This document shows positions 48,106 to 56,556 of a stretch of 64,000 bases of DNA, in pieces. This DNA is from Sphingomonas oligoaromativorans (GTDB taxonomy: Bacteria > Pseudomonadota > Alphaproteobacteria > Sphingomonadales > Sphingomonadaceae). How positions within the stretch are numbered: position 1 is the first letter of the stretch; the number at the start of each line of letters is the position of its first letter. The notes beneath the pieces are model-generated. The model saw only the letters and a program-made list of their open reading frames with translations. It was not told where the DNA came from and did no database searches. The DNA is taken from positions 124,001-188,000 of the forward strand of contig NZ_JAASQK010000001.1 of NCBI RefSeq assembly GCF_011762195.1. Direction: 5' to 3'. Made by a program: the position numbers and the translations under genes.

Positions 48106-48906
48106 GTGAGCGCACCCTTCCGTTTCCCGCGATTCTTCGTGACGACGCCGAGCCCGTGCCCCTATCTGCCGGGCCGGACGGAGCGGAAGGTGTTCACCGA
48201 GCTTTCCGGCCCGCACGCCAGCGAGCTGAACGATGCGCTGGGCCGGATCGGCTTCCGGCGCTCGCAGGCCGTCGCCTATCGGCCGAGCTGTCAGGGGTGT
48301 TCGGCCTGCGTCTCGATCCGCGTGGTGGCGGATGATTTCGCGCCCAGCGCCACGCAGCGCCGTCTGCTGCGCCGTCATTCGGATCTGGTCGTCTCCGCCT
48401 GCAAGCCCTGGACGACGGAGGAGCAGTTCGATCTGCTGCGCCGCTATCTGGGCGCGCGCCACCCCGGCGGCGGCATGGCGGACATGGACGAGTTCGACTT
48501 CGCCGACATGGTGGAGCAGACGCCGGTCAAGAGCTTCGTCATCGAGTATCGCGAGCCCGCCGGCAGGGATGGCCGCCCCGGCCGCCTGGTCGGCGCTTGC
48601 CTCACCGACCAGCAGGGTGACGGGCTGTCGATGATCTACAGCTTCTTCGAGCCCGATCATGCCGAGCGCCACGGCCTCGGCACCTACATCATCCTCGACC
48701 ATATCCGCCGCGCGGCGGAGGCCAGGCTGCCCTATGTCTATCTGGGCTATTGGGTCGATGGCTCGGCGCGGATGCAGTACAAGACGCGCTTCCGCCCGGT
48801 CGAGCGGCTCACCGCCGCCGGCTGGCAGCGTTTCGATCCGCCGGAGCCGACCCCGGTGCCGGCCGGCCGCGAGCCGCTGCCGTCGAAGGAAGTGCCGATC
48901 GGCTGA
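48106..48906 (+). CDS. bpt: Aspartate/glutamate leucyltransferase (arginyltransferase family)
   Basis: Transfers leucine (bacterial Bpt) or arginine to N-terminal Asp/Glu for N-end-rule degradation by ClpSAP. The 266-residue product has the cysteine cluster of the family, [10 protein letters not shown] and [12 protein letters not shown]. It also has the C-terminal motif [13 protein letters not shown]...[23 protein letters not shown]. Starts at GTG 48106 with AGGAC upstream. Amino-acid specificity cannot be told for certain from sequence alone. Confidence 0.92.
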   Translation: MSAPFRFPRFFVTTPSPCPYLPGRTERKVFTELSGPHASELNDALGRIGFRRSQAVAYRPSCQGCSACVSIRVVADDFAPSATQRRLLRRHSDLVVSACKPWTTEEQFDLLRRYLGARHPGGGMADMDEFDFADMVEQTPVKSFVIEYREPAGRDGRPGRLVGACLTDQQGDGLSMIYSFFEPDHAERHGLGTYIILDHIRRAAEARLPYVYLGYWVDGSARMQYKTRFRPVERLTAAGWQRFDPPEPTPVPAGREPLPSKEVPIG

Positions 48907-48945
48907 TCGGGGCGCTTTTCTTCGCCGTTCTGACGTTTCTGTTTC

Positions 48946-49027
48946 CGTCATCCCGGACTTGATCCGGGATCCAGAGTCTCGGGCGCTGCGCTTGAAGTCC
49001 TGAATCCTGACGTTCGTCAGTATGACG
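48946..49027 (+). repeat. Composite palindromic repeat downstream of bpt
   Basis: CGTCATCCCGGacttgatCCGGGATCC is joined by a GC-rich linker to a TCCTGACgttcGTCAGTA hairpin. The linker (GCGCTTGAAGTCCTGA) is the reverse complement of that in the groES-groEL repeat, so it is the same composite in opposite orientation with a different end hairpin. Confidence 0.82.
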
Positions 49028-49066
49028 AAGGGGGTAAGCGCAGGAAGGGCCGGTCCCGAACAGTCC

Positions 49067-50596
49067 CTACATCCACCACATCGCGAACGCGCCGGCCGCT
49101 GCCGACAGGATCGCCACGGCGGCATAGCGCCAGCCATGGCCGCCCGTGACCAGCGGCACGTCCGGCAGCGGCGGCGGAGGCGGCGCGGCGCCCGGCTTCG
49201 GGAAAGCCCGCTCGATGCGGTCCAGCAGGTCGGGCATTCGGCGCAGGATGCGGCCGAAATCGAGCAGGCGATCCGCGATCGCGGCTTCCGGCCCCAGCTC
49301 GCCGCGCAGCCATTCGCGCACGAAGGGGGCGGCGACCTCCCACATGTTGATGTCGGGATCGAGGCTGGTCGCCACGCCCTCCACCATCACCATCGTCTTC
49401 TGGAGCAGCAGCAGGTGCGGCTGGGTCGGCATGTCGAAGTCGCGGGTGATCGCGAACAGCCCGTCGAGCATCTGCCCGATCGAGATGTCCTTGACCGGAA
49501 GCCCCCGGATCGGCTCGCCGACAGCCCGGAGCGCCGTCGCGAACTCGGCGAGATTGTGGTGGGCGGGCACATAGCCGGCCTCGAAATGGATCTCGGCCAC
49601 CCGCGCATAATTGCCGGTGATGAGGCCGTGGAGAATCTCCGCCAGCCACAGCCGCGCCTGCCGGTTGATCCGGCCCATGATGCCGAAGTCGATCGCCGCC
49701 AGCCGCCCGTCCGCCAGCGCGAACAGGTTGCCCTGATGGAGATCGGCGTGGAAGAAGCCCTCCGCGATCGCCTGCCGCAGGAAGACGCGCACCAGCGTGC
49801 TCGCCAGCGTCTTGGGATCATGCCCCGCCTCGATCAGCGCGGCGCGGTCGGAGAGCTTGATGCCGTCCAGCCATTCGAGCGTCAGCACCCGGCGGGCGGT
49901 GCGCTGCCAGTCGATCGTCGGGATGTGGAAGCCGGGCTCAGCCTCCATCGCGCGGCCCAGCTCGGAGGCGGAGGCCGCCTCGCGACGCAGATCGAGTTCG
50001 CGCGCGGTCCATTGCTTGAAGGTCGCCACGACGAGGCGCGGGCGCAGCCGCGCCAGCTCGCCGGCCATCGCTTCGGCCTGGGCTGCGGCCCACTCATAGG
50101 TTTCGGTGGCGCGGGCGAACTCGTCCTCGACGCCGGGGCGCAGCACCTTGACCGCGACCTGCCGCCCGTCGGTGGTGATGGCGCGATGGACCTGCGCGAT
50201 CGAGGCGGCGCCGACCGGCACCTCCTCGATGCTCTGGAACAGCTCCGCGATCGGCCGCCCGAGCGACTGCTCGATCGACGCCTTGATGAGCGGGAAGGGG
50301 ACGGGCGGCAGCGCGTCCTGAAGCCGATAGAGATCGAGCGCGGCGGCCTCGCCGACTAGATCGGGACGGGTGGCGAGCGCCTGCCCGAACTTGATCGCGG
50401 CGGGGCCGATCGCCTCCAGCGCGTCGGCATAGCGCGGCTGCTCGGGCACGCGCGCGCCGAAGCGGGCGATGCGCACCAGACGACGCAGCGGCGCCGGCGT
50501 CAGCGGATCGCGCTCGATGCCGGTCAGCGCGCCATGGCGGGCGAGCGTGCGCCCCCAGCGAAGCAGGCGCCAGAGATGCGTGGGCGTGCCGGTCAT
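49067..50596 (-). CDS. ubiB: Ubiquinone biosynthesis kinase-like protein UbiB
   Basis: 509-residue member of the ABC1/ADCK (atypical kinase) family needed for aerobic ubiquinone synthesis. The KxGQ motif is IKFGQALATRPD, then VAVKVLRPGVE and FFHADLHQGNLFAL. One or two C-terminal membrane helices (WRYAAVAILSAAAGAFAMWWM) anchor it. It lies 37 bases after ubiE in the same direction. Confidence 0.95.
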   Translation of the reverse strand: MTGTPTHLWRLLRWGRTLARHGALTGIERDPLTPAPLRRLVRIARFGARVPEQPRYADALEAIGPAAIKFGQALATRPDLVGEAAALDLYRLQDALPPVPFPLIKASIEQSLGRPIAELFQSIEEVPVGAASIAQVHRAITTDGRQVAVKVLRPGVEDEFARATETYEWAAAQAEAMAGELARLRPRLVVATFKQWTARELDLRREAASASELGRAMEAEPGFHIPTIDWQRTARRVLTLEWLDGIKLSDRAALIEAGHDPKTLASTLVRVFLRQAIAEGFFHADLHQGNLFALADGRLAAIDFGIMGRINRQARLWLAEILHGLITGNYARVAEIHFEAGYVPAHHNLAEFATALRAVGEPIRGLPVKDISIGQMLDGLFAITRDFDMPTQPHLLLLQKTMVMVEGVATSLDPDINMWEVAAPFVREWLRGELGPEAAIADRLLDFGRILRRMPDLLDRIERAFPKPGAAPPPPPLPDVPLVTGGHGWRYAAVAILSAAAGAFAMWWM

Positions 50597-50633
50597 CGCG
50601 TCACGCGACCGTCATGGGAGGCGTGGCGCAAGG

Positions 50634-51368
50634 TCAGATCTTCCAGCCGCTGTGGATCGCGACGAGGCCGCCGAGGATCGGCTCGACCCTGGTGTTCACG
50701 AAGCCGGCCTCGCCGATCATGCGCTTGAAGGTCGGCATGTCGGGGAAGCGGCGGATCGATTCGATCAGGTAGCGATAGCTGTCCTCGTCATGCGCGATCA
50801 GCTTGCCGACCTTGGGCACGATCTTGTGCGAATAGGCGTCATAGACTTCCTTGAAGCCCGGCCAGGTGGTGGTCGAGAATTCGAGGCAGTAGAAGCGTCC
50901 GCCGCGCTTGAGCACGCGATAGGCCTCGCGCAGCGCCTTGGGGATGTCCGTCACGTTCCGAATGCCGAAGGCGATCGTGTAGGCGTCGAACTCCTTGTCG
51001 CCGAAGCTCAGCGTCTCGGCGTTCTGCTCGCTCCAGAGCAGGCCTTCGATGCCCTTCTTCTGCGCGCGCTCCATGCCGACCGCCAGCATGTGCGGATTGA
51101 TGTCCGACACGGTCACGTCGGCGCCGCGGCGCGCCATGCGGAAGGCGATGTCGCCGGTGCCGCCCGCCATGTCGAGGATCGCCTCGCTCTGGCGCGGGCG
51201 CACCTGCCCGACGAAATGATCCTTCCAGAGGCGGTGGAGGCCGCCCGACATCGCATCGTTCATGATGTCGTAGCGCTTGGCCACGCGCTGGAAGACGTCG
51301 CCGACCATGCGCGTCTTATCCTCGGGGGCTACCTCGCTGTAGCCGAACGATACGGTGTCGCTGCTCAT
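50634..51368 (-). CDS. ubiE: Ubiquinone/menaquinone C-methyltransferase UbiE
   Basis: SAM-dependent methyltransferase of the ubiquinone pathway, 244 residues. Family signatures YDIMNDAMSGGLHRLWKDHFV, ILDMAGGTGDIAF (SAM motif I) and RVLKRGGRFYCLEFS are present. Heads the ubiE-ubiB unit, divergent from mutM with a 62-base gap. Confidence 0.96.
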   Translation of the reverse strand: MSSDTVSFGYSEVAPEDKTRMVGDVFQRVAKRYDIMNDAMSGGLHRLWKDHFVGQVRPRQSEAILDMAGGTGDIAFRMARRGADVTVSDINPHMLAVGMERAQKKGIEGLLWSEQNAETLSFGDKEFDAYTIAFGIRNVTDIPKALREAYRVLKRGGRFYCLEFSTTTWPGFKEVYDAYSHKIVPKVGKLIAHDEDSYRYLIESIRRFPDMPTFKRMIGEAGFVNTRVEPILGGLVAIHSGWKI

Positions 51369-51430
51369 GGGCCGCGCTTAGCCCAAGCCTTGCCGCCCAA
51401 GCAATTCGATCCTAGCTCTTGCCGCACATT

Positions 51431-52243
51431 ATGCCCGAGCTTCCCGAAGTCGAAACCACCGTACGAGGCCTCGCGACCGTTCTGGACGGTCGCCGCCTCA
51501 CGCTCGTCGAGCCGCGCCGCGCGGACTTGCGGCGGGCCTTCCCGCCCGATCTGCGCCAGCGGCTGACCGGCGCGCGCGTCACGGGGCTCGGGCGGCGGGC
51601 CAAATATGGCCTGATCGATACGGATCGGGGCGACACGATGGTGTTCCATCTCGGCATGTCGGGCAAATGGCGGATCGATCCCGAGGAATTGGGCACGCAC
51701 GACCATCTCGTGCTGGAGACGGACGAGGCGCGGCGATTGTCGCTGGCCGATCCGCGTCGCTTCGGCTCGGTCGATCTGGTGCCGACCGGGGCGCTGGAGC
51801 AATGGCCCGCCTTCGCCGCGATGGGGCCGGAGCCCCTCGGGCCGGACTTCCATGCCGCCGCGCTGGAGAAGGCGCTGGAAGGACGGGTGGCGCCGATCAA
51901 GGCGATGCTGCTCGATCAGCGGATCGTGGCGGGACTCGGCAATATCTATGTGTGCGAGGCGCTCAACATGTCCCGCATCGCGCCGACCCGCGAGGCAGGC
52001 CGGATCACCCGCCCGAGGCTGGAGCGGCTGGTCGAGGCGATTCGGGAGGTGCTCGCCGCCGCGATCGAGGCGGGGGGATCGACGCTGCGCGACTATGCCC
52101 GGCCGGATGGCGAACTCGGCTATTTCTCGCATCGGTTCCGCGTCTACGGGCGCGAAGGCGAGGCCTGCCCCTGCGGCGGAACGGTCGTGCGGCGGATCGA
52201 CGGCGGGCGTTCCACCTTCCATTGCACCCGTTGCCAGCGCTAG
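51431..52243 (+). CDS. mutM: Formamidopyrimidine-DNA glycosylase
   Basis: Removes oxidised purines such as 8-oxoguanine. The 270-residue product starts MPELPEVETTVRGL with catalytic Pro2 and Glu3. The lysine in HLGMSGKWRI and a C-terminal zinc finger (CPCGGTVVRR...FHCTRCQR) are present. The start at ATG 51431 is required because Pro2 is the nucleophile. Confidence 0.97.
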   Translation: MPELPEVETTVRGLATVLDGRRLTLVEPRRADLRRAFPPDLRQRLTGARVTGLGRRAKYGLIDTDRGDTMVFHLGMSGKWRIDPEELGTHDHLVLETDEARRLSLADPRRFGSVDLVPTGALEQWPAFAAMGPEPLGPDFHAAALEKALEGRVAPIKAMLLDQRIVAGLGNIYVCEALNMSRIAPTREAGRITRPRLERLVEAIREVLAAAIEAGGSTLRDYARPDGELGYFSHRFRVYGREGEACPCGGTVVRRIDGGRSTFHCTRCQR

Positions 52244-52266
52244 GACGGCGTTGTTTCCCAAAGGCG

Positions 52267-52295
52267 TTGACGAAACGACGCTTCTTGCGTAGAGG
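52267..52295 (+). promoter_or_regulatory. Possible rpsT promoter
   Basis: TTGACG (52267-52272), 17 bases, TAGAGG (52290-52295), ending 64 bases before the S20 start codon. The -10 match is modest. Confidence 0.45.
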
Positions 52296-52359
52296 GCACG
52301 CCTTCCCGGCCCGGCTGTGCCCGTGCCGCATATCCATTTGAGCAGGTTCGAGGACACAC

Positions 52360-52623
52360 ATGGCGAACACGCCGCAGGCCAAAAAGCGCATCCGTCGTAA
52401 CGAGCGCCGTAACGAGATCAACGGCGCGCGCGTCAGCCGCATCCGCACCTTCATCAAGAAGGTCGAGGCGGCGATCGTCGCGGGCGACAAGGATGTGGCC
52501 GCGGCCGCGCTGAAGCTCGCGCAGCCGGAGATGCAGCGTGGCGTGTCGAAGGGCGTTCTCCACAAGAACACCGTCGCGCGGAAGTTCTCGCGCCTGACGA
52601 AGGCGGTCGCCGCGCTCGGCTGA
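52360..52623 (+). CDS. rpsT: 30S ribosomal protein S20
   Basis: 87-residue basic ribosomal protein binding 16S r[39 protein letters not shown], with [21 protein letters not shown] at the end. Normal family length. Located between mutM and dnaA, the conserved alphaproteobacterial order. Confidence 0.99.
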   Translation: MANTPQAKKRIRRNERRNEINGARVSRIRTFIKKVEAAIVAGDKDVAAAALKLAQPEMQRGVSKGVLHKNTVARKFSRLTKAVAALG

Positions 52624-52652
52624 TCGCTGTAATATTACACCTTCGTCCTTAA

Positions 52653-52686
52653 AGGCCCGTCGATCATCCGATCGGCGGGCTTTTTG
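52653..52686 (+). terminator. Terminator of rpsT
   Basis: AGGCCCGTCGATC pairs imperfectly with GATCGGCGGGCTT (GCCCG/CGGGC outer stem, CGATC/GATCG inner) and is followed by TTTTT. A perfect palindrome TGTAATATTACA precedes it at 52628-52639. Confidence 0.85.
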
Positions 52687-53043
52687 CATGACGCCGATGT
52701 GACAAGCAGAAGTCGGCCTCAATGCACGATTCGCGAGGCATGGCCTTCGACGCGAGAATGTAACATGTTGATGTTGCAGCATTAACTACGCCATTTCCCC
52801 AAAATGGGCGGGTTTGCGTGTCAAGGCGGTATATTTCACCCTCGTGACGTTTGTGGGCCTTGATCGGGGGGGCGACGTCTCCCTAAAACGATCTTCCCGG
52901 CAGCGTCGAATCAGTTCGGTCGGCGTGAAGGGGGACAATTTTGTAATCGGGCCATTCGAGGCCGGTGGGCGGGGGCGCCTCCGGTGACGGTATAGCTTTG
53001 TCTGCGGCGAACCGCTTGTACGAGCGGGGACGGGGGAGGTTGC
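52687..53043 (+). promoter_or_regulatory. dnaA upstream regulatory region
   Basis: This 357-base stretch shows no gene I can support. It contains two GANTC sites (52728-52732 and 52908-52912), with a third at 53046-53050 inside the first codons of dnaA. A near-dyad is centred near 52768 (TGTAACAT-gttg-ATGTTGCA). In Caulobacter, GANTC methylation by CcrM controls dnaA timing, so similar control is plausible. No clear TTATCCACA box was found, so it is not annotated as an origin. Confidence 0.5.
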
Positions 53044-54474
53044 GTGAATCAGGCTGTCGGCACGATCGGGATGATGACGGGGCAGCACGACGATCCGGTC
53101 GAGCTGGCCTGGGAATCGATCCGTGCCGGCCTGCGCCGCGATTGCGGCGCGCGCACGTTCGACAACTGGCTGAAGCCGGCCCGCCTCGCGGGCTTCGATG
53201 ACGAGGACGGCACCGTCCGCGTCGCGCTCCCATCCGAGTTCATGGCGAACTGGGTCGATACGCATTATGGTGAGCGCCTGCTCCACGCGTGGCGCGCGCA
53301 TCTGCCGCAGGTCCGCCGTGTGGTGGTGCTCGCGGGCGGCGAGGCGCCCAAGCCGGTGCTGTTCACGATCGACGCGGCCGAGCCCGCCGAGGCGGCGATC
53401 GTCGAGAACGCCCCGGCCGAGGCCGGCGAGGCGGAGGCCGGCAGCATCGAGGGCATCCAGCTCGAGGCGCGCTACACCTTCGACAGCTTCGTGATCGGCA
53501 AGCCCAACGAGGTGGCCTACAACGCCGCCCGCACGGTGGCCGAAGGGGGCGCGCTCACCTTCAATCCGCTGTTCCTCCACGGCAGCACCGGGCTGGGCAA
53601 GACCCACCTGATGCACGCCATGGGCCATGAGTATCGCCGCCGTCATCCGCGATCGAAGATCGTCTACATGTCGGCCGAAAAGTTCATGTTCGAGTTTGTG
53701 GGCGCGTTGCGTGCGAAGAACACGCATGGGTTCAAGCAGCGTCTGCGTTCCGCCGATCTGCTGATGATCGACGACGTGCAGTTCATCGCCGGCAAGGATT
53801 CCACCCAGGAGGAATTCTTCCACACGATGAACGAGATCATCTCGGCCGGCAAGCGACTGGTGATTACCGCCGATCGCTCGCCCCAGGATCTGGAAGGCAT
53901 CGAGAGCCGTATCCTCTCGCGCCTCTCCTGGGGGCTGGTGGCGGACGTCAACCCGGCCGACTTCGAACTCCGCCTCAACATCATCGCGCGCAAGCTGGAG
54001 ACGATGCCGCACGTCAACGTGCCGCAGGAGGTGCAGCTCTTCCTCGCCAAGCGCATCGCGTCCAACGTCCGCGAGCTGGAAGGTGCGCTCAACCGCGTCG
54101 TCGCCTATGCGATGCTGTCGAACCGCCCGATCGACGTCGCCTTCGTGGAAGAGACGCTGACCGACGTGCTGCGCGCCCACCAGCGCCGCATCACGATCGA
54201 CGAGATCCAGCGCAAGGTGTCCGACCATTACCGCATCCGTCAGTCGGAGATGACGTCCGCGCGTCGCGCGCGCGAGGTTGCCCGCCCGCGTCAGATCGCG
54301 ATGTACCTCGCCAAGCAGCTCACCCCGCGCTCGCTGCCCGAGATCGGTCGCCGCTTTGGCGGGCGCGATCACACCACGGTCATCCACGCGGTCCGGCAGA
54401 TCGAGAAGCTCCGCAAGGCGGATGCCGAGCTGGACGCCGACGTGCGCCTGCTGCTCCGCCAGCTCGAGGCCTGA
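53044..54474 (+). CDS. dnaA: Chromosomal replication initiator DnaA
   Basis: 476-residue AAA+ initiator that unwinds oriC. Domain I is at the N-terminus (VELAWESIRAGLRRDCGARTFDNWLKP) and a short Glu/Ala-rich linker forms domain II (about 115-140). Domain III has Walker A GSTGLGKTH and Walker B LLMIDDVQFIAGK. Domain IV carries the DNA-binding signature GGRDHTTVIHAVRQIEKL. It starts at GTG 53044 with GGGGGAGG upstream. Confidence 0.97.
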   Translation: MNQAVGTIGMMTGQHDDPVELAWESIRAGLRRDCGARTFDNWLKPARLAGFDDEDGTVRVALPSEFMANWVDTHYGERLLHAWRAHLPQVRRVVVLAGGEAPKPVLFTIDAAEPAEAAIVENAPAEAGEAEAGSIEGIQLEARYTFDSFVIGKPNEVAYNAARTVAEGGALTFNPLFLHGSTGLGKTHLMHAMGHEYRRRHPRSKIVYMSAEKFMFEFVGALRAKNTHGFKQRLRSADLLMIDDVQFIAGKDSTQEEFFHTMNEIISAGKRLVITADRSPQDLEGIESRILSRLSWGLVADVNPADFELRLNIIARKLETMPHVNVPQEVQLFLAKRIASNVRELEGALNRVVAYAMLSNRPIDVAFVEETLTDVLRAHQRRITIDEIQRKVSDHYRIRQSEMTSARRAREVARPRQIAMYLAKQLTPRSLPEIGRRFGGRDHTTVIHAVRQIEKLRKADAELDADVRLLLRQLEA

Positions 54475-54489
54475 GGACAGTTTCCCGGC

Positions 54490-54546
54490 GGGGGAGGGCA
54501 ACCTCCCCCAGCTCTGAGCCCTCTCCCTTCGGGGAGAGGGTTTTTT
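54490..54546 (+). terminator. Tandem hairpins and terminator of dnaA
   Basis: First GGGGGAGG-gcaa-CCTCCCCC (54490-54509). Then a perfect 9-bp stem CCCTCTCCC / GGGAGAGGG closing a TTCG tetraloop (54519-54540), followed by TTTTTT. The second hairpin is a textbook terminator. Confidence 0.95.
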
Positions 54547-54560
54547 GTTGGCCGGGATGG

Positions 54561-54646
54561 CACCCTGACGAAGGCCAGGGGCCATCACCGCTCGGCGAGA
54601 GGAAGAGGCGTTGCGGGAATGGACCCCAGCCTTCGCTGGGGTGACG
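54561..54646 (+). repeat. Palindromic repeat pair downstream of dnaA
   Basis: CACCCTGACGAAGGCCAGGGGCC (54561-54583) and GACCCCAGCcttcGCTGGGGTGACG (54622-54646) are variants of the same two hairpin types seen at 2047-2127, in the same order. Confidence 0.75.
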
Positions 54647-54674
54647 AGCAAGGGCAGCAGCTTCCGCGCACAAA

Positions 54675-54710
54675 GAAAAAGGCGCCGGAGGAGGCCCTCC
54701 GACGCCTTTC
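54675..54710 (-). terminator. Terminator of the Gly/Trp-rich lipoprotein gene
   Basis: On the minus strand, GGCGTCGGAGG pairs with CCTCCGGCGCC and is followed by TTTTTCTTTG. Confidence 0.85.
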
Positions 54711-54727
54711 ACGCCTTTTTGGTAAGC

Positions 54728-55405
54728 TCAGCCCTTCTGCTTGGGCTTGTTCGGGATGGTGATGCGGATGTCCTGCCCCGAATTGCCGGGGAAGCCCGTG
54801 AACATCGCGTCGATCAGGTTGGGCACGATCTGGGTCAGGTCGTCCGTCGCCGAATGGGCGCGGGCGCGGCCCTCGAACAGGCGCTTGCCGTCGGCGCCCG
54901 TGATCGTCATGCCGAGGAAGCTCGAATAGATGGTGTAGCTCTCCACGTCCGGGCAGCTTCCCCAGAAGGGATCGCCCCAGCCATAGCCCCAGCCGCGACC
55001 ACCCCAGCCGCCCCAGCCACCGCCCCAGCCGCCCCAACCGCGACCCCAGCCGCCGAAACCGCCATAGCCGCCCCAGCCGCAGTTGAAGCCGGGGGTGGTG
55101 GTGACCTTCTGCTGGCCATGGTCGACGCCATAGCCGACCTGCACGATCAGGTCCGCCGGCGAATCCGACACGGCCGGGCGATAGCCAAGCTGGGTCAGGT
55201 GCGCCGCGACCTTGTCGGCATAGGTGGCGAATTCCAGCCCGCCGCGATTCTGCGCCTCGGTGGGTTCGACGCGGAACGTCTGGCCCTGCGGCGCCGGCAA
55301 GCGCTGGAAGCGCGAGACATGGGCAGTGAAATTGCTCGCGCAGCCGCTCATGGTGAGCAGGGCAAGGGGAGCAGCGAAACCGAGCAGCGCGCGTTTGATG
55401 TTCAT
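54728..55405 (-). CDS. DUF4136-type lipoprotein with a Gly/Trp-rich loop
   Basis: 225 residues starting with a lipoprotein signal (MNIKRALLGFAAPLALLTMSGC, Cys22). The body resembles DUF4136 envelope proteins (YADKVAAHLTQLGYRPAVSDSPADLIVQVGYGVD... FEGRARAHSATDDLTQIVPNLIDAMFTGFPG). Between Cys109 and Cys151 lies a low-complexity stretch made almost only of Gly and Trp (GGWGRGWGGWGGGWGGWGG). ATG 55405 has AAGAGGT upstream. Function unknown. Confidence 0.85.
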   Translation of the reverse strand: MNIKRALLGFAAPLALLTMSGCASNFTAHVSRFQRLPAPQGQTFRVEPTEAQNRGGLEFATYADKVAAHLTQLGYRPAVSDSPADLIVQVGYGVDHGQQKVTTTPGFNCGWGGYGGFGGWGRGWGGWGGGWGGWGGRGWGYGWGDPFWGSCPDVESYTIYSSFLGMTITGADGKRLFEGRARAHSATDDLTQIVPNLIDAMFTGFPGNSGQDIRITIPNKPKQKG

Positions 55406-55498
55406 GGTCGACCTCTTGGCGGAGACATCCGCATTACCGGGGCGTGACGGCCACTCCTCCGCCAACCGTGCTGAATATGCGTTGAACGTGTTGATCTG

Positions 55499-56521
55499 TC
55501 ACCGTGTTTCACGCGTGAGACCGAGTGCCGAATAGGCTCCTGCGACGATAGGCTCCGCCGCCGCGCGCGCCTTGGCCGCGCCGTGGGCGAGGATGCGGTC
55601 CAGCTCGGCCGGATCCTTCTCCAACTCGGCGAGACGTCCCGAAATGGGCCGAAGAGTCTCGACGAGCAGTTCGGCCAGCGCCGGCTTGAACGCGCCGAAG
55701 CCCTGCCCCGCGAAGCGGGCCACCACGTCCGCCACCGACTCGTCGGAGAGCGCGGCGTAGATGCCAATGAGGTTCTTCGCCTCGGGCCGGGCGTCGAGAC
55801 CGGCGGCGTCGGCGGGGATGGGTTCCGGGTCGGTCTTGGCCTTGCGAATCTTCGATGCGATGGTGTCGGCATCGTCGGTGAGGTTGATGCGGCTCATATC
55901 CGAAGGATCGGACTTGGACATCTTCGCGCCGCCGTCGCGGAGGCTCATGATGCGCGCCGCCGCCGGCGGGATCATCGGATCGGGCAGCACGAACAGCTCG
56001 GTGGCGAAGTCCGTGTTGAACTTGGTGGCGATGTCGCGCGCCAGTTCGAGATGCTGCTTCTGGTCCTCGCCGACCGGCACATGCGTGGCGCGGTAGATCA
56101 GCACGTCCGCGGCTTGCAGCACCGGATAGGCGAACAGGCCGACCGAGGCGCCCTCGCGATGCTTGCCGGACTTTTCCTTGAACTGCGTCATGCGGTTCAG
56201 CCAGCCGATCCGCGCGGTGCAGTTGAGCAGCCACGCCAGCTCGGCATGGGCGGAGACGGCCGCCTGGTTGAACAGGGTGGACTTCTCGGGATCGACCCCC
56301 GCCGCGATCAGCGCCGCCGCCATCGAGCGGACGTTGGCGCGAAGCTGCGCCGGCTCGTTGAACACGGTGATGGCGTGGAGATCGGCGAGGAAGAAGAAAC
56401 ATTCGCCGCCATCGCGGGCCACTTCGTCCTGCATACGGACCCAGTTGCGGATCGCGCCCAGATAATTGCCGAGATGAAGGTTTCCGGTGGGCTGGATGCC
56501 CGAGACGACGCGTTTTGCCAT
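55499..56521 (-). CDS. trpS: Tryptophanyl-tRNA synthetase
   Basis: Class I aminoacyl-tRNA synthetase of 340 residues. The HIGH-type motif is [12 protein letters not shown], and the KMSKS motif is [12 protein letters not shown]. Last gene of the secB-murJ-trpS unit, 35 bases after murJ. Confidence 0.97.
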   Translation of the reverse strand: MAKRVVSGIQPTGNLHLGNYLGAIRNWVRMQDEVARDGGECFFFLADLHAITVFNEPAQLRANVRSMAAALIAAGVDPEKSTLFNQAAVSAHAELAWLLNCTARIGWLNRMTQFKEKSGKHREGASVGLFAYPVLQAADVLIYRATHVPVGEDQKQHLELARDIATKFNTDFATELFVLPDPMIPPAAARIMSLRDGGAKMSKSDPSDMSRINLTDDADTIASKIRKAKTDPEPIPADAAGLDARPEAKNLIGIYAALSDESVADVVARFAGQGFGAFKPALAELLVETLRPISGRLAELEKDPAELDRILAHGAAKARAAAEPIVAGAYSALGLTRETR

Positions 56522-56556
56522 AGTGGCGACGCGTGTCGCCCGCGCGGAGGCTCAGG

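Noticed and set aside
52687..53043. oriC upstream of dnaA
   Set aside because: No convincing TTATCCACA boxes or AT-rich unwinding stretch were seen, and alphaproteobacterial origins are often not next to dnaA.
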